Assembly (NCBI GenBank): GCA_964036275.1
Contig: OZ038434.1
Span: 36,355,279-36,419,278, forward strand
DNA from: Litoditis marina
Taxonomy: Eukaryota; Nematoda; Chromadorea; Rhabditida; Rhabditidae
Length of the DNA: 64,000 nt
Direction: 5' to 3'
In this document: piece after piece, positions 43,943-55,390 of the stretch
How positions within the stretch are numbered: the first letter of the stretch is position 1
How the letters are laid out: every line of letters starts with the position of its first letter
Made by a program: the position numbers and the translations under genes
The notes under the pieces: generated by a model
The model's input: only the letters and a program-made list of their open reading frames with translations
Told to the model about the DNA's origin: nothing
Database searches by the model: none

Positions 43943-46317
43943 GTATATGGGATCTGCGAATTTGGGGGATGCGATGCAAATCCGGGTGAAGTATATGGGA
44001 TCTGCGAATTTGGGGGGTTCGATGTAAATCCGGGTGAAGTATATGGGATCTGCGAATTTGGGGGATGCGATGCAAATCCGGGTGAAGTATATGGGATCTG
44101 CGAATTTGGGGGGTTCGATGTAAATCCGGGTGAAGTATATGGGATCTGCGAATTTGGGGGGTTCGATGTAAATCCGGGTGGAGTATATGGGATCTGCGAA
44201 TTTGGGGGATGCGATGCAAATCCGGGTGAAGTATATGAGATCTGCGAATTTGGGGGATGCGATGCAAATCCGGGTGAAGTATATGGGATCTGCGAATTTG
44301 GGGGGTTCGATGTAAATCCGGGTGAAGTATATGGGATCTGCGAATTTGGGGGATGCGATGCAAATCCGGGTGGAGTATATGGGATCTGCGAATTTGGGGG
44401 ATGCGATGCAAATCCGGGTGAAGTATATGGGATCTGCGAATTTGGGGGATGCGATGCAAATCCGGGTGAAGTATATGGGATCTGCGAATTTGGGGGGTTC
44501 GATGTAAATCCGGGTGAAGTATATGGGATCTGCGAATTTGGGGGATGCGATGCAAATACGGGTGAAGTATATGGGATCTGCGAATTTGGGGGGTTCGATG
44601 TAAATCCGGGGGAAGTATATGGGATCTGCGAATTTGGGGGATGCGATGCAAATCCGGGTGAAGTATATGGGATCTGCGAATTTGGGGGGTTCGATGTAAA
44701 TCCGGGTGAAGTATATGGGATCTGCGAATTTGGGGGATGCGATGCAAATACGGGTGAAGTATATGGGATCTGCGAATTTGGGGGGTTCGATGTAAATCCG
44801 GGTGAAGTATATGGGATCTGCGAATTTGGGGGATGCGATGCAAATCCGGGTGAAGTATATGGGATCTGCGAATTTGGGGGGTTCGATGTAAATCCGGGTG
44901 AAGTATATGGGATCTGCGAATTTGGGGGATGCGATGCAAATCCGGGTGGAGTATATGGGATCTGCGAATTTGGGGGATGCGATGCAAATCCGGGTGAAGT
45001 ATATGGGATCTGCGAATTTGGGGGGTTCGATGTAAATCCGGGTGAAGTATATGGGATCTGCGAATTTGGGGGATGCGATGCAAATCCGGGTGAAGTATAT
45101 GGGATCTGCGAATTTGGGGGGTTCGATGTAAATCCGGGTGAAGTATATGGGATCTGCGAATTTGGGGGATGCGATGCAAATCCGGGTGGAGTATATGGGA
45201 TCTGCGAATTTGGGGGATGCGATGCAAATCCGGGTGAAGTATATGGGATCTGCGAATTTGGGGGATGCGATGCAAATCCGGGTGAAGTATATGGGATCTG
45301 CGAATTTGGGGGGTTCGATGTAAATCCGGGTGAAGTATATGGGATCTGCGAATTTGGGGGATGCGATGCAAATACGGGTGAAGTATATGGGATCTGCGAA
45401 TTTGGGGGGTTCGATGTAAATCCGGGTGAAGTATATGGGATCTGCGAATTTGGGGGATGCGATGCAAATCCGGGTGAAGTATATGGGATCTGCGAATTTG
45501 GGGGGTTCGATGTAAATCCGGGTGAAGTATATGGGATCTGCGAATTTGGGGGGTTCGATGTAAATCCGGGTGGAGTATATGGGATCTGCGAATTTGGGGG
45601 ATGCGATGCAAATCCGGGTGAAGTATATGGGATCTGCGAATTTGGGGGATGCGATGCAAATCCGGGTGAAGTATATGGGATCTGCGAATTTGGGGGGTTC
45701 GATGTAAATCCGGGTGAAGTATATGGGATCTGCGAATTTGGGGGATGCGATGCAAATCCGGGTGAAGTATATGGGATCTGCGAATTTGGGGGGTTCGATG
45801 TAAATCCGGGTGAAGTATATGGGATCTGCGAATTTGGGGGATGCGATGCAAATCCGGGTGAAGTATATGGGATCTGCGAATTTGGGGGGTTCGATGTAAA
45901 TCCGGGTGAAGTATATGGGATCTGCGAATTTGGGGGGTTCGATGTAAATCCGGGTGGAGTATATGGGATCTGCGAATTTGGGGGATGCGATGCAAATCCG
46001 GGTGAAGTATATGGGATCTGCGAATTTGGGGGATGCGATGCAAATCCGGGTGAAGTATATGGGATCTGCGAATTTGGGGGGTTCGATGTAAATCCGGGTG
46101 AAGTATATGGGATCTGCGAATTTGGGGGATGCGATGCAAATCCGGGTGAAGTATATGGGATCTGCGAATTTGGGGGGTTCGATGTAAATCCGGGTGAAGT
46201 ATATGGGATCTGCGAATTTGGGGGATGCGATGCAAATCCGGGTGAAGTATATGGGATCTGCGAATTTGGGGGGTTCGATGTAAATCCGGGTGAAGTATAT
46301 GGGATCTGCGAATTTGG
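43943..46317 (+). repeat. 48-bp satellite array, about 49 units
   Basis: Unit 'gggatctgcgaatttggggg' plus 28 more bases. Two monomer types: A with 'atgcgatgcaaatccggg' and B with 'gttcgatgtaaatccggg'. The order is not random; blocks such as BBABABAA recur, so there is a higher-order repeat of about 8 units. Rare variants (aaatacggg; ggtggagtat) also recur at multiples of 48. Because 48 is divisible by 3, the array opens very long frames on the minus strand, which are not genes. The left flank matches the single copy at 34.8 kb; the right exit is at 'aatttggatgaagcg'. Confidence 0.95.
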
Positions 46318-46616
46318 ATGAAGCGATGTAATACTGTTCTAATTCCACATCCCACTTTATCACTTTGTTCTATGTTTTATTTCTGTTTCCACCACTTCTT
46401 CCCACTTCTCATCTCATTTTTTCACGTATTTATATGCGTAATAAATCAATCAATCAATCAAAATACGGGTGAAGTATACTACTAACAGTATAGAATAGTG
46501 CATTTTGAGAAACAAATTGATTCATAGTCCAAAGGAAGCGAAGTTTTAATCAATATACAGCTGGATCATGAGTGAGTTGACCCCTGTATTGTACCATAGT
46601 TGTTTGTCCCTAGTGT
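46318..46616. other. Spacer between satellite and tRNA
   Basis: Contains 'aatcaatcaatcaatcaa' and, at 46463-46492, 'aatacgggtgaagtatacta' followed by 'ctaacagtata', a join of satellite end and MITE A end also seen inverted at 34825-34860. No gene. Confidence 0.6.
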
Positions 46617-46962
46617 CGCGCCTCTATAGCTCAGTGGCAGAGCGTCTGTCTCGTAAACAGAAGGTCGACGGTTCAATCCCGTCTGGAGGCAATGTTTTGA
46701 AATATTCGCACTTCAAATATTAATTTTCATCGAATTGTATTATACCCTTGTGTTTATCATCTGATTCACCACTGTTTTCGGTCCATTTGTTCAGTTTTCG
46801 GTCATGTATAGCCAAAATCATGAACATTTATGATTTTTATAGTGTGAATGTGGACCCATTCATTTTCGGTTGAGATTTGTGAATGATAGCGTGTACAGAG
46901 ATCAAACAACAACAGTGATTCGATCACTCCCTTTATGACCTTATCGCAAGACAATGTGAATT
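46617..46962 (+). repeat. Uninterrupted copy of the tRNA-associated segment
   Basis: Matches 24739-24862 joined to 26998-27210, and shows the unfilled site of the 2.1-kb insertion. It includes the tRNA gene. Confidence 0.85.
46620..46691 (+). tRNA. tRNA-Thr (anticodon CGT)
   Basis: Same sequence as the tRNA at 24742: intact cloverleaf, A and B boxes, loop CTCGTAA. The duplicated flank shows that it was copied as part of a larger segment. Confidence 0.93.
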
Positions 46963-48388
46963 ATAATTACCAATCAGAGAATGATGACGACGGGAGATAA
47001 TTGATCTTTGAACTTTTTCAAATGCTCCAACCCCGTTGCATCTAATGCTTATTTTATCTTCGCCTCTGAAATCTCTGTGTCATATTGAATTCTAGATATC
47101 GCGCATCGAGGCGTAGTTGAATGAACATTTCAAGTTTTGTGTAGAATAGTTTAACGTTTTTTATTCTAACCCTAATATTCAACGTACATTGTTCAGTTTT
47201 GCAGACGTTCAAGAGCATATTTTCTTGGAACCTCTTCAAAAACAACTAAAAAGCATTAGAGATAAATAATCAATCCAACAATTGTTTCTTGAATTATATT
47301 TATTGCATACCATTTCACCAAAATAGTTGCATGAAATCAAGAGAGCATGAATGTCACGAGTTTTACTAGGCTATAGAAAGGACGGCAAATCATCTACTCA
47401 AAATGGTTTTGTCGACGTTGAAGAGTTTCGTAGACAAAACCGAGAGTCGCAATGACCACTTCGCATGGCTGGAATTGAAATGAATAAGAAATGGTGTGGT
47501 TTTTAGTGATTTCATGAGAAGTATCACAATAGGGTACCAGTACCTTATTTAGAATTATTTACTGCTTTTTAAAATTTGGAAATGGTGAAAAGGCAGTGTG
47601 TCAGTCACCAACTATAGTCGTCGTCAACAGAAAGGCGGGAGGGTACTGTATATCTCAACTGCCGCTGTGTACGGACACATGTCTTTGATTCCTAGGCTTA
47701 TCTACAATGTCTCGTAGCGCACTGGTTTTTTTCAATTTAAAACTAAAAACTTGAAAACTTGTCAAATTAGTACCCAGCTACGAATATTTTGCTAAGTTTG
47801 ATTTCGGCAATAGGTTTGATTCCGGCAAGATACAGAAATTCATAAATTTTTATGAACAACTCATTATCATTCTGTTTTCATTTTTTCTCTCATTCTTATT
47901 GTTCAGTATCTTCACATCTGTTATTTTTACTCTACTATTATAATTCTACAAGAATATTCTTTCTGGAAAACAGCCTTGATCGATGATGATGCAAATACTC
48001 CTCACTCACAATCCTCTCTCTTTCTCTTTTCCAAATCTCTTCCGCTTTCTTTTTGACGAGTGCTGCTTGACTTTTTCTTTTTCCTTTTCTTTATCATTAT
48101 CATCCAACTTTTCCATCATACTAGTAGAGCGATAAGTCGACTTTGTGACTTCTCCCTAAAAAATTTACGAACGATCAGACATCTTAAATTCGTTTACCAA
48201 TATAGTTCACTACTGATTTTCCCAATTTCTTCCTTCATGTCGCTTCTTTTCGAGGCGGTGGTGATTCTTATACACACAAACCTTATACAAACAATGTATT
48301 CACAGCTCCTCGTAAGTCGATCTAGATTTCATTCCAATAAAGAAAGGTTGAGGGAAAAAAAGACATCCATAACTGCGAATACTCGTAC
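46963..48388. other. Intergenic stretch
   Basis: AT-rich; apart from the family 3 repeat at 47600-47840, nothing recognisable. A minus-strand open frame at 47054-47245 has no family or splice support. Confidence 0.5.
47600..47840 (+). mobile_element. Family 3 tRNA-like repeat, interrupted copy
   Basis: Starts 'ctatagtcgtcgtcaacag', has the 'actgtatatctcaactgcc' part and, after about 60 bp of extra T/A-rich sequence, the B box 'ggtttgattccggcaag'. Confidence 0.55.
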
Positions 48389-48476
48389 CTCGCTGACTCG
48401 GAGCAAGAACTCTCCTTCATTCTTGATGACAACTGTCACGTCTTCGCCACTTCGCCATGATCTCGCCACGAATGCC
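48389..48476 (-). pseudogene. Isolated exon resembling part of an SH2 domain
   Basis: Between a cgcag acceptor and a gtacga donor the minus strand encodes about 29 residues ending GEDVTVVIKNEGEFLLRVSE. That resembles the beta-B strand (FLxR) region of Fer-type SH2 kinases, which are abundant in nematodes. The conserved WYHG start and the rest of the domain are not visible. A gene fragment or a chance match. Confidence 0.3.
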
Positions 48477-48671
48477 CTGCGCAATCACTAGCGGTACGAT
48501 GAATGGTTGAGAATGAGTTCTGGGCCTATCCCGACAAGCATTCTGGCGTAGTTTCCCTTTATTTTATCGTCATGTTATCGTCATATATGTTGTTCCTCTC
48601 ATTTTTATTCTTATTTTCTTATTTATGATGCAAACCAGTGCTTTAATGAAGTCTATAGAATAAGGACTGAA

Positions 48672-48974
48672 TTACCACACAGCAGAAAGAAATACACTCC
48701 AATTAATTTTCACTGATTGTGACATAGTCACAGCGTCGTGTTTCGGAATAGAGAATAAGGCCTGCGTCTCTGGCCGAAAAACGATTCCATGCTTCCTGAC
48801 ATCATAACCTACAGTTTCCATTAGAGAACGAATACTACTGTCTACTGCTGCGAATATGCGGTATAGTCGTGGACCACGGATAATCGGGTGAAAAGACGGT
48901 GTTATAAGTTGACCGGGTGTTAGCAGGGGCGCGCAGATGGCATCAATCAATACCATTTTTGGAAGTTCTGCCAA
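48672..48974 (-). CDS. Unidentified 100-residue ORF
   Basis: The minus-strand frame has coding-like composition (PKMVLIDAICAPLLTPGQL; SLMETVGYDVRKHGIVFRP) and ends in TAA. It may extend upstream of the chosen start (48974), as the frame remains open for a few codons. No family recognised; no splice sites needed. It could be a remnant of the nearby Maverick or of a host gene. Confidence 0.35.
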   Translation of the reverse strand: MAELPKMVLIDAICAPLLTPGQLITPSFHPIIRGPRLYRIFAAVDSSIRSLMETVGYDVRKHGIVFRPETQALFSIPKHDAVTMSQSVKINWSVFLSAVW

Positions 48975-49068
48975 TGCATTGTGCTTTCACATTCTATTTT
49001 CAATTCAGTGTTGGTTAATTCTTTTTAAATAAGCTCTATCATTCAAAACTATTATTGTCAAGCCATAG

Positions 49069-49576
49069 TATCGCAGACTGCGATATTCAATACGTGGTAC
49101 GCTGCTTAACATAGAGTGCGCATTAGCATATCGCTCACGCGCACGTACCACGCAAGATAGCCGACTCGTGGCAGTAAGCATCACTTCGCTTCAATGCGAC
49201 TGTCTGGGAAGGTTGAGTCGTAATAGAGCACAAATCGTAAGTAGACGAGAACAAGCCGTAATCCGTAACTTACCCAAACCATGTGGCACTACTAGTTATT
49301 TGTTATCTCTCTCTCTCCTATGTATTCAGTCTCGCACCTTTCTATCATCCTATGTTATTTGTATAACTCTGTATTGCGATATAAAGACTGACTTATCCAC
49401 ATTGTTATGTTCTATGGACTCGATCATATTCACTATACATGTATTATCTGGGAGATCCTTCTATCGGGTCGAGATGTTGGTGAACGTTAGTCAAGATATA
49501 GAGAATCATGAACATTAGAGAAATCGTGTGGCAATGAGCATAAAGGGGGAATAGGAACTACACCCAGTTCCGAACA
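49069..49576 (+). repeat. 5' LTR
   Basis: Begins with a perfect hairpin TATCGCA-GAC-TGCGATA. A TATA-like 'gcgatataaagactg' lies at 49376-49390, and the end 'cccagttccgaaca' meets the primer site. Open frames within it are duplicated in the 3' LTR and are not genes. Confidence 0.9.
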
Positions 49577-49577
49577 G

Positions 49578-49589
49578 TGGTGCATCGGC
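49578..49589 (+). other. Primer-binding site for tRNA-Gly
   Basis: TGGTGCATCGGC is complementary to the last 12 bases (CCA included) of nematode tRNA-Gly, whose gene ends ...GCCGATGCA. It sits one base after the LTR, the canonical position for minus-strand priming. Confidence 0.85.
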
Positions 49590-52500
49590 TAATAAAGAAC
49601 CATGGGCAGCCAATCGTCATCTCTACTTCATCCTTAACTCATGTTTTCTCTATTCGTTACTGATCCGTTGAGTAATCAAAAGCACAGTCGTAATTGAACG
49701 TAAATGAGCAGCTACAACGCGGTCAGGTGGGCCGAGAGAAGGAGTGATTTTGAACAAAGCCGGGTACGGGTCCCGGTCCTAGGCATACATCATCCTACGC
49801 GTTTGCATTGGAAATCGTCTATTCATGTACGTAGTGAGGGTGCATCATTCCGTACTATGTTTGTGATGAACGAGAATAGGCCCCTCGTCTGATCTTCTGC
49901 AAAAACGTAGAGTCTCAGCAGATGGAACTCGCACGAGATATTGGTTAGAATCTCGTGGTCTGCAGCACAATGAGGAGAACTTGTGCATTGAGTAGTACAG
50001 TAAACTGCTACTTCGGAGGAAACCCAAATTGTTTACGGCGGAAAGTTTCCCTACAAAGGGAGACAGCCAAACCTCATTGGTTTCCGTGCTATTGTAGCCC
50101 AACTCGTTACGTATATTTTACAACATGCAATACATTTCCAACGTTATATTTCGTTAACATTTTACTCAACATCGTTGTCATTCGTAGAGTGGAAGATTCT
50201 GAAAATCCATGTATATTGATCCCGATTGAGCTTCGTGTTATATATACGTAACCATACAAAATTTTGTATACACTGGTACCAGTATTCACCGATTATCCGT
50301 ACTATTATTTCGTTTCGAACCATTCTCAGCTTCATTAGATGATGCATACTCGATTCTGTAACAAGTCCACTCAACCGTGCTATCGTTACCGTATTTAAGT
50401 CGTTATGGAGAAATGGACAAGTTTATTCGTGTACCTGTCGCATTTAGCTAAGAATATAAAAACCAGCCATTTAAAAATGCGTGTATAGCCAAGCAGCAAA
50501 AATTTCAATTCTTATACGTAAGAATAGTCAAACCAAATCATGTCTACTAAGCCGTACTGTCGTCACCGTATTGAATTCGTCATTGACAGCCGCTCAAAAT
50601 TATTCGCGTACTTGATACATGCAGATATCAGGCAATTCATGACAAGCGCATGCGTATCTACCCGTGCAATACAATGTTGAATTTTGACTATTCGTACATA
50701 CATGAGAGTTTCAACATGTATTCCGCTGCCGTCGTCCAGCAATATTCTCTACCGATGATCGAACAAATCGGAGCAAATGGAAAGATGAATGAGATCATGT
50801 GCTGGAATAACGACTAAACGCCACTCTGACCAAACTACAAGCGAATTCGACAACCAGAAGGTATATCTTGCAAATATTATCTCACCCATAATGTCATGTT
50901 CAGAATTATTCGTTTTTGAGCATAAACTGATGTACGCAAGCAAGTATTGCACATAGTGTTGTGAATTTAGTCGTAAGCACGTAGATAGTCATTTAGCCAA
51001 GTAGACATTTCAAGTTCAAAATATTCAAGCCGTCAACTTTCACTTTTGTTGATTACATAAATCCGTAGTTATTACGAAAATAACATTTTTCGAAACCGTC
51101 AGTAGATAACAACAGTTTGTTCGTTTGATTTTCGCTGCCTTTTTGTCAAACCGCATGTATATCATAACAACTCGTAAAATCAAAGTTCGTTTCTAATGTG
51201 TTTTAGATTGATCATAATAACAATAGCCGTTACATAGCCTTGGCATGAAGTGCACACATTTGTTACACAAGACGTAGAAAGTGTTTTGGTGCTTCAATCT
51301 GGAAAGTGGAAAATTTTTCGCCAATTTCGTTGTAACAAACTAAGTTCAAGTCGTAGTCGCAACATGATTTAGTAAATCGTGAACTTTTGTTCTCTGGCAG
51401 ACGTAGTTAAGCATGTTAATATATGGTATATTGCACATCAGATCTATTAAGACATCATTCTGAGAAGTAGTCAATAGTCATGCGTCGTTCACATACATCG
51501 TACGTGAAGTGACTAACCGTTATACCGACTACATATTCCATCAATATGCCGTAATCAGAAGTCATGGAAACCGTAAATCGTAAAAACTTCTGCAAAGGTT
51601 AGCGTTGAGAACTAATCTTATGTACTTGAAACATTGCGACATGTAGCAGAGTTAGCCGTTTATCAAATCAAATCCAAGAAACGTATGTAATTGTCAGCTC
51701 ATCCATCCGTTATATTGGTGAGAATGTTATCTCGATCAACCACAAAAGATTATCTCGTTCATCGAATTCATCATTTTGCAACCAGCCGCCAAACTCAGAC
51801 GTTACCAAAGCTGGCACTATACAAGACGTGTTGAATATTTTCACTAGATCCGTCATATGAGCACTAAATTCTCGTGTTTATCAGAAAAAACGTATGTAGT
51901 CGTTTTCATGATCTCATTGAGAAAAACGTGACGTGTTACCACTAACGCCTACTACACGCCATAACCGTGATCGTGAATAAACGTAATAATGAAAGCCATT
52001 CAGACGTATGATAAACGATTTGCAGTACATGCCCGGAAAGCCAGAAAGTGAACACTTGTTGCCTGAAAACATAAGTTCTACATTGTCATGCTGAGCAAAA
52101 TATCGTTATCGAATAATGCATGAGTAATCAAAAACAAACTATCACTGCTCACTGTTTAGTCATACGGTTTCAAACAACATCGTAGAAATCAGATAATTCA
52201 TTGACCAGCATTAAATTAATCAAAAGATTATTTCGTTCAACCACTCCATCAATATACAAACCAGCCGGAAACTTGGACGTAACAAAAGAACTGAACAAGA
52301 CGTATTGAACACATTAACGAGATCCGTTTGACATCAGCACATAATGGCCGAGTTCATCCGAGAAAAGACATACCTAGTCGTTTTCATGACCCCATCAAGA
52401 AATACGTTACCTTTTGGTTTTCGACAACTATTCCACGGTGTAGCCGACAGAATAGACGTGATTATGTACGTCTTCACAATCGCATATTAAACGAGTCATA

Positions 52501-53339
52501 CGTAAATAGTCGTGTTCATGATCCTGCCAGGAACTACAGACGTGTTACTTTCTAACGCCCACTTCAAAGCCATATCAAGCCAGCCAACAAATTAGACCTG
52601 ATTTTAACCATGGTGTCAACCGCTTAATGAGACGGTTTATATTGTGAACCAAGGCGGTGAGAGCTGCCTTAAATCATCAAAAACATTACATCATGAAAAT
52701 CGTATCGTTAACATATAATCATTTATCAGTCGCCTATCAATTAGCATTGGTTAGCCAAAAAGCCATGTGGAACCGTTTCGCATCACTTCGAAGTGATTTT
52801 CGACCAAAACCTCGACACTTTCTGAAGCCAAGTTCGAATAATTATATGTACATCTGATAGAAAAAGTTGGAGACAGTCTCGACACTTTCTCAGTCAGCCG
52901 AGTACCGGAATTGAAGAAGATATGGAACATTCAACATCGATCTACCAGAAGAACAGGCAGACAACTTCCTACTCCTTCAGGCAGACAACTTTCTACTCCT
53001 TCTATTAATTTTTGCTTGTATATCCCTAACTATCATTCATCTATTATGTGTGTTCTGCTTATTTCTATGCTAGAAGTGTGTCAATCCGAACGTAGACAGC
53101 CGTTGAAGGCGTAGCTAATGGTACCTGCTTTTGAATGACACAGAAGCTTTGTGCAGTTTGAAGTTGTCCGGCAATCGTTTCTTAACTCCCACGATAATAG
53201 TGGAGGTCTAACAGCACGTTGCTGTTTGGCTTGCTTCAACTCGTTATCACGTCACCGGACTTCTTTTTTCTGTTTTTCTAAGCTGGGGAGCTTTCGCAGA
53301 GTGCGAAACTTCTCTTCATCTTTCTCTCTCTCGGGGAGC
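49590..53339 (+). other. Non-coding interior of the LARD with diverged internal repeats
   Basis: Units repeat with a spacing of about 478 bp ('aaaagattatctcgttc' at 51743 and the similar 'aaaagattatttcgttc' at 52222), followed in both by 'gacgt.ttgaa' and 'agatccgt' blocks and a 'tagtcgttttcatga' block. A third partial unit ('tagtcgtgttcatgatcctg') is at 52507. Shorter repeats occur at 50380 and 50560 (ccgtatt..gtcgtt/attcgtc). The trinucleotide CGT and word CGTA are strikingly frequent from 50.3 to 52.6 kb. Confidence 0.65.
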
Positions 53340-53847
53340 TATCGCAGACTGCGATATTCAATACGTGGTACGCTGCTTAACATAGAGTGCGCATTAGCAT
53401 ATCGCTCACGCGCACGTACCACGCAAGATAGCCGACTCGTGGCAGTAAGCATCACTTCGCTTCAATGCGACTGTCTGGGAAGGTTGAGTCGTAATAGAGC
53501 ACAAATCGTAAGTAGACGAGAACAAGCCGTAATCCGTAACTTACCCAAACCATGTGGCACTACTAGTTATTTGTTATCTCTCTCTCTCCTATGTATTCAG
53601 TCTCGCACCTTTCTATCATCCTATGTTATTTGTATAACTCTGTATTGCGATATAAAGACTGACTTATCCACATTGTTATGTTCTATGGACTCGATCATAT
53701 TCACTATACATGTATTATCTGGGAGATCCTTCTATCGGGTCGAGATGTTGGTGAACGTTAGTCAAGATATAGAGAATCATGAACATTAGAGAAATCGTGT
53801 GGCAATGAGCATAAAGGGGGAATAGGAACTACACCCAGTTCCGAACA
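53340..53847 (+). repeat. 3' LTR
   Basis: Apparently identical to the 5' LTR. Just upstream, 53288-53306 holds a second, imperfect hairpin, 'gagctttcgcagagtgcgaa', resembling the LTR start, and a pyrimidine-rich tract ending 'cggggagc', so the polypurine tract is short or unusual. Confidence 0.9.
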
Positions 53848-53852
53848 CATAG

Positions 53853-54931
53853 CAAAGATATAAGAACAAAAGAAATATGTAAATGGGAGGCCAAAATTTA
53901 CGCGCTGTGCTCTCCGCTCATTTGAAATGGTCTACCACTATATATAATATTCTCTAATTGTTCAATATATGAAAATACTTGGTTCTCTGAAATTGTGTTT
54001 CCCAGTTTTCATACGCGAGTTGGGTAAATTCACTAACGTGAAACCTTTTGACCTTTTGCGTAAGTAAGATGTCGCGGAATTTTTCAAACTGAAAATGAGT
54101 TTCGCCCGAAATGCCGAGTTTCTCTGAGGTTCAAATGTATTTTTTTCATTTACCAAAGTTCAAACCCCTTTCACAATTTTATGTGGTCTCCTCAGCAACT
54201 ACACTTCTACTAAGAAACGAGATACCTCTGTAGCCACTACAAAAATTAAATAAAAAACGAGAACGCCTTTTCTTGAAATAAGCTTACAACGAAAAAATAC
54301 ACGTAAATGCTTCTATGAATCTATTTCTGTAACTGGAATTTAACCGAATGCATTACGCAAGTGAAGTGTGAAATGTTCAAGTAGAGGAGATATTGTCAGT
54401 TCAACTTGTTCGTGAGATCTTGCTATATTAGTTTCAAGTGTTCGTTGTTGTTGCCACTTTAGGGGCCTGGAAATACTTATACATATGGCTCAATTTGAAA
54501 TTACTAAATTTTTGTGCTCATGAAATTCGCTAGCAAGACAACTAAAGATCTAATTTTTTACATTGTCAATTGGTAAAAACACTTTTTATGATGAATTTGG
54601 AAAACTTCAGAGAAACACAGAAAAAAATGTTCAATGAGGATGATATTCATGAGCCAGTTCATGTCACATTTGAACAAGAATGATGTGACAAACCTTTCAG
54701 TGATCATTGACAAAAAAATGCATAGTTAAACACAGCTGTCCGCCAATAATTATTGCTCACTTCAATTACTTTATGAACCTGACAAAGACCTTCATCAACC
54801 TCACATTCATTTCATGTTCCATGTTAGCAACATTTACGAGATTCTAATATTTCATTTTGAAATTCAAGTTTTTGAGAACGCCAGCTGTATACAAAGGTGT
54901 TGCATACAAAGTTTCAATATATGGTGCATAA
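53853..54931. other. Intergenic stretch
   Basis: No recognisable gene or repeat. Short AT-rich open frames only. Confidence 0.5.
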
Positions 54932-55390
54932 TACAATAAAAAAGAGAGGACAGTATACTATTTCGAGGAAGTTATTTTTGTAGCTTTTACACAATGGGTA
55001 CGCGTGTTGGAGGAAGGAGTGAACAAAGCGTTTCTAGAAATGCAACCATATTTTGGACTGCATAAGAGTCTCCTGCTCACAGTGGTCGTTGTGTTTAAAT
55101 AAGGCCGATTATGTGGACCAATCTCGTGTCAACGGTCCTTTAAACTGCAATTGCAAAATGTATTGCAGTTTAAAGGACTGAACCGTTGCGATTGGACCAC
55201 GTAATCGTCCTTCTTTAACAGAACTACGCTGTTCACACTATACATCTTTCAGCAAAACTCTAGTAATCTCTACAGAACGTGTGAGTGGGCCCTGACTAGT
55301 GACATTGTGTTACCCATCTTCTTCACCACATGGTTGGGACTGGTTTACCAACCACTGATCAATCGACAGAAAAATATAATGAGGCTGTAA
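54932..55390 (+). pseudogene. Polytopic membrane-protein fragment split by MITE B
   Basis: The frame 54932-55098 (ending HKSLLLTVVVVF) is interrupted by MITE B and continues in frame from 55219 to TAA at 55388. It has a second hydrophobic segment (DIVLPIFFTTWLGLVYQP) and a basic tail (INRQKNIMRL). The 120 bp between, MITE plus one TTAA, is exactly the amount whose absence keeps frame. It looks like the C-terminal end of a multi-pass membrane protein, perhaps a nematode chemoreceptor; no diagnostic motif. The 5' exons were not found. Confidence 0.55.
55099..55214. mobile_element. MITE B inserted in coding sequence, TTAA duplication
   Basis: TTAA at 55095-55098 and 55215-55218 flank the palindromic element. 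The clearest target-site duplication of the family in this window. Confidence 0.88.

Larger units (their letters stand above)
49069..53847 (+). mobile_element. Non-autonomous LTR retrotransposon (LARD-like), 4.8 kb
   Basis: Two 508-bp direct repeats (49069-49576 and 53340-53847) that I find no difference between. They are bordered by the 5-bp duplication CATAG at 49064-49068 and 53848-53852. A primer-binding site one base behind the 5' LTR matches the tRNA-Gly 3' end. The interior of 3.76 kb has no open frame above about 100 codons and no gag, protease, RT or integrase motif. LTR identity implies very recent movement with proteins from another element. The LTR ends are TATCGC...GAACA, not the usual TG...CA at the 5' side. 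Confidence 0.9.

Noticed and set aside
43502..46363. A 953-codon minus-strand open frame
   Set aside because: It is the 48-bp satellite read in a stop-free frame; only the last part (43768 and below) looks like protein.
49168..49518. Plus-strand ORF of 116 codons, repeated at 53445-53789
   Set aside because: It lies wholly inside the LTR and is duplicated with it; composition is not protein-like.
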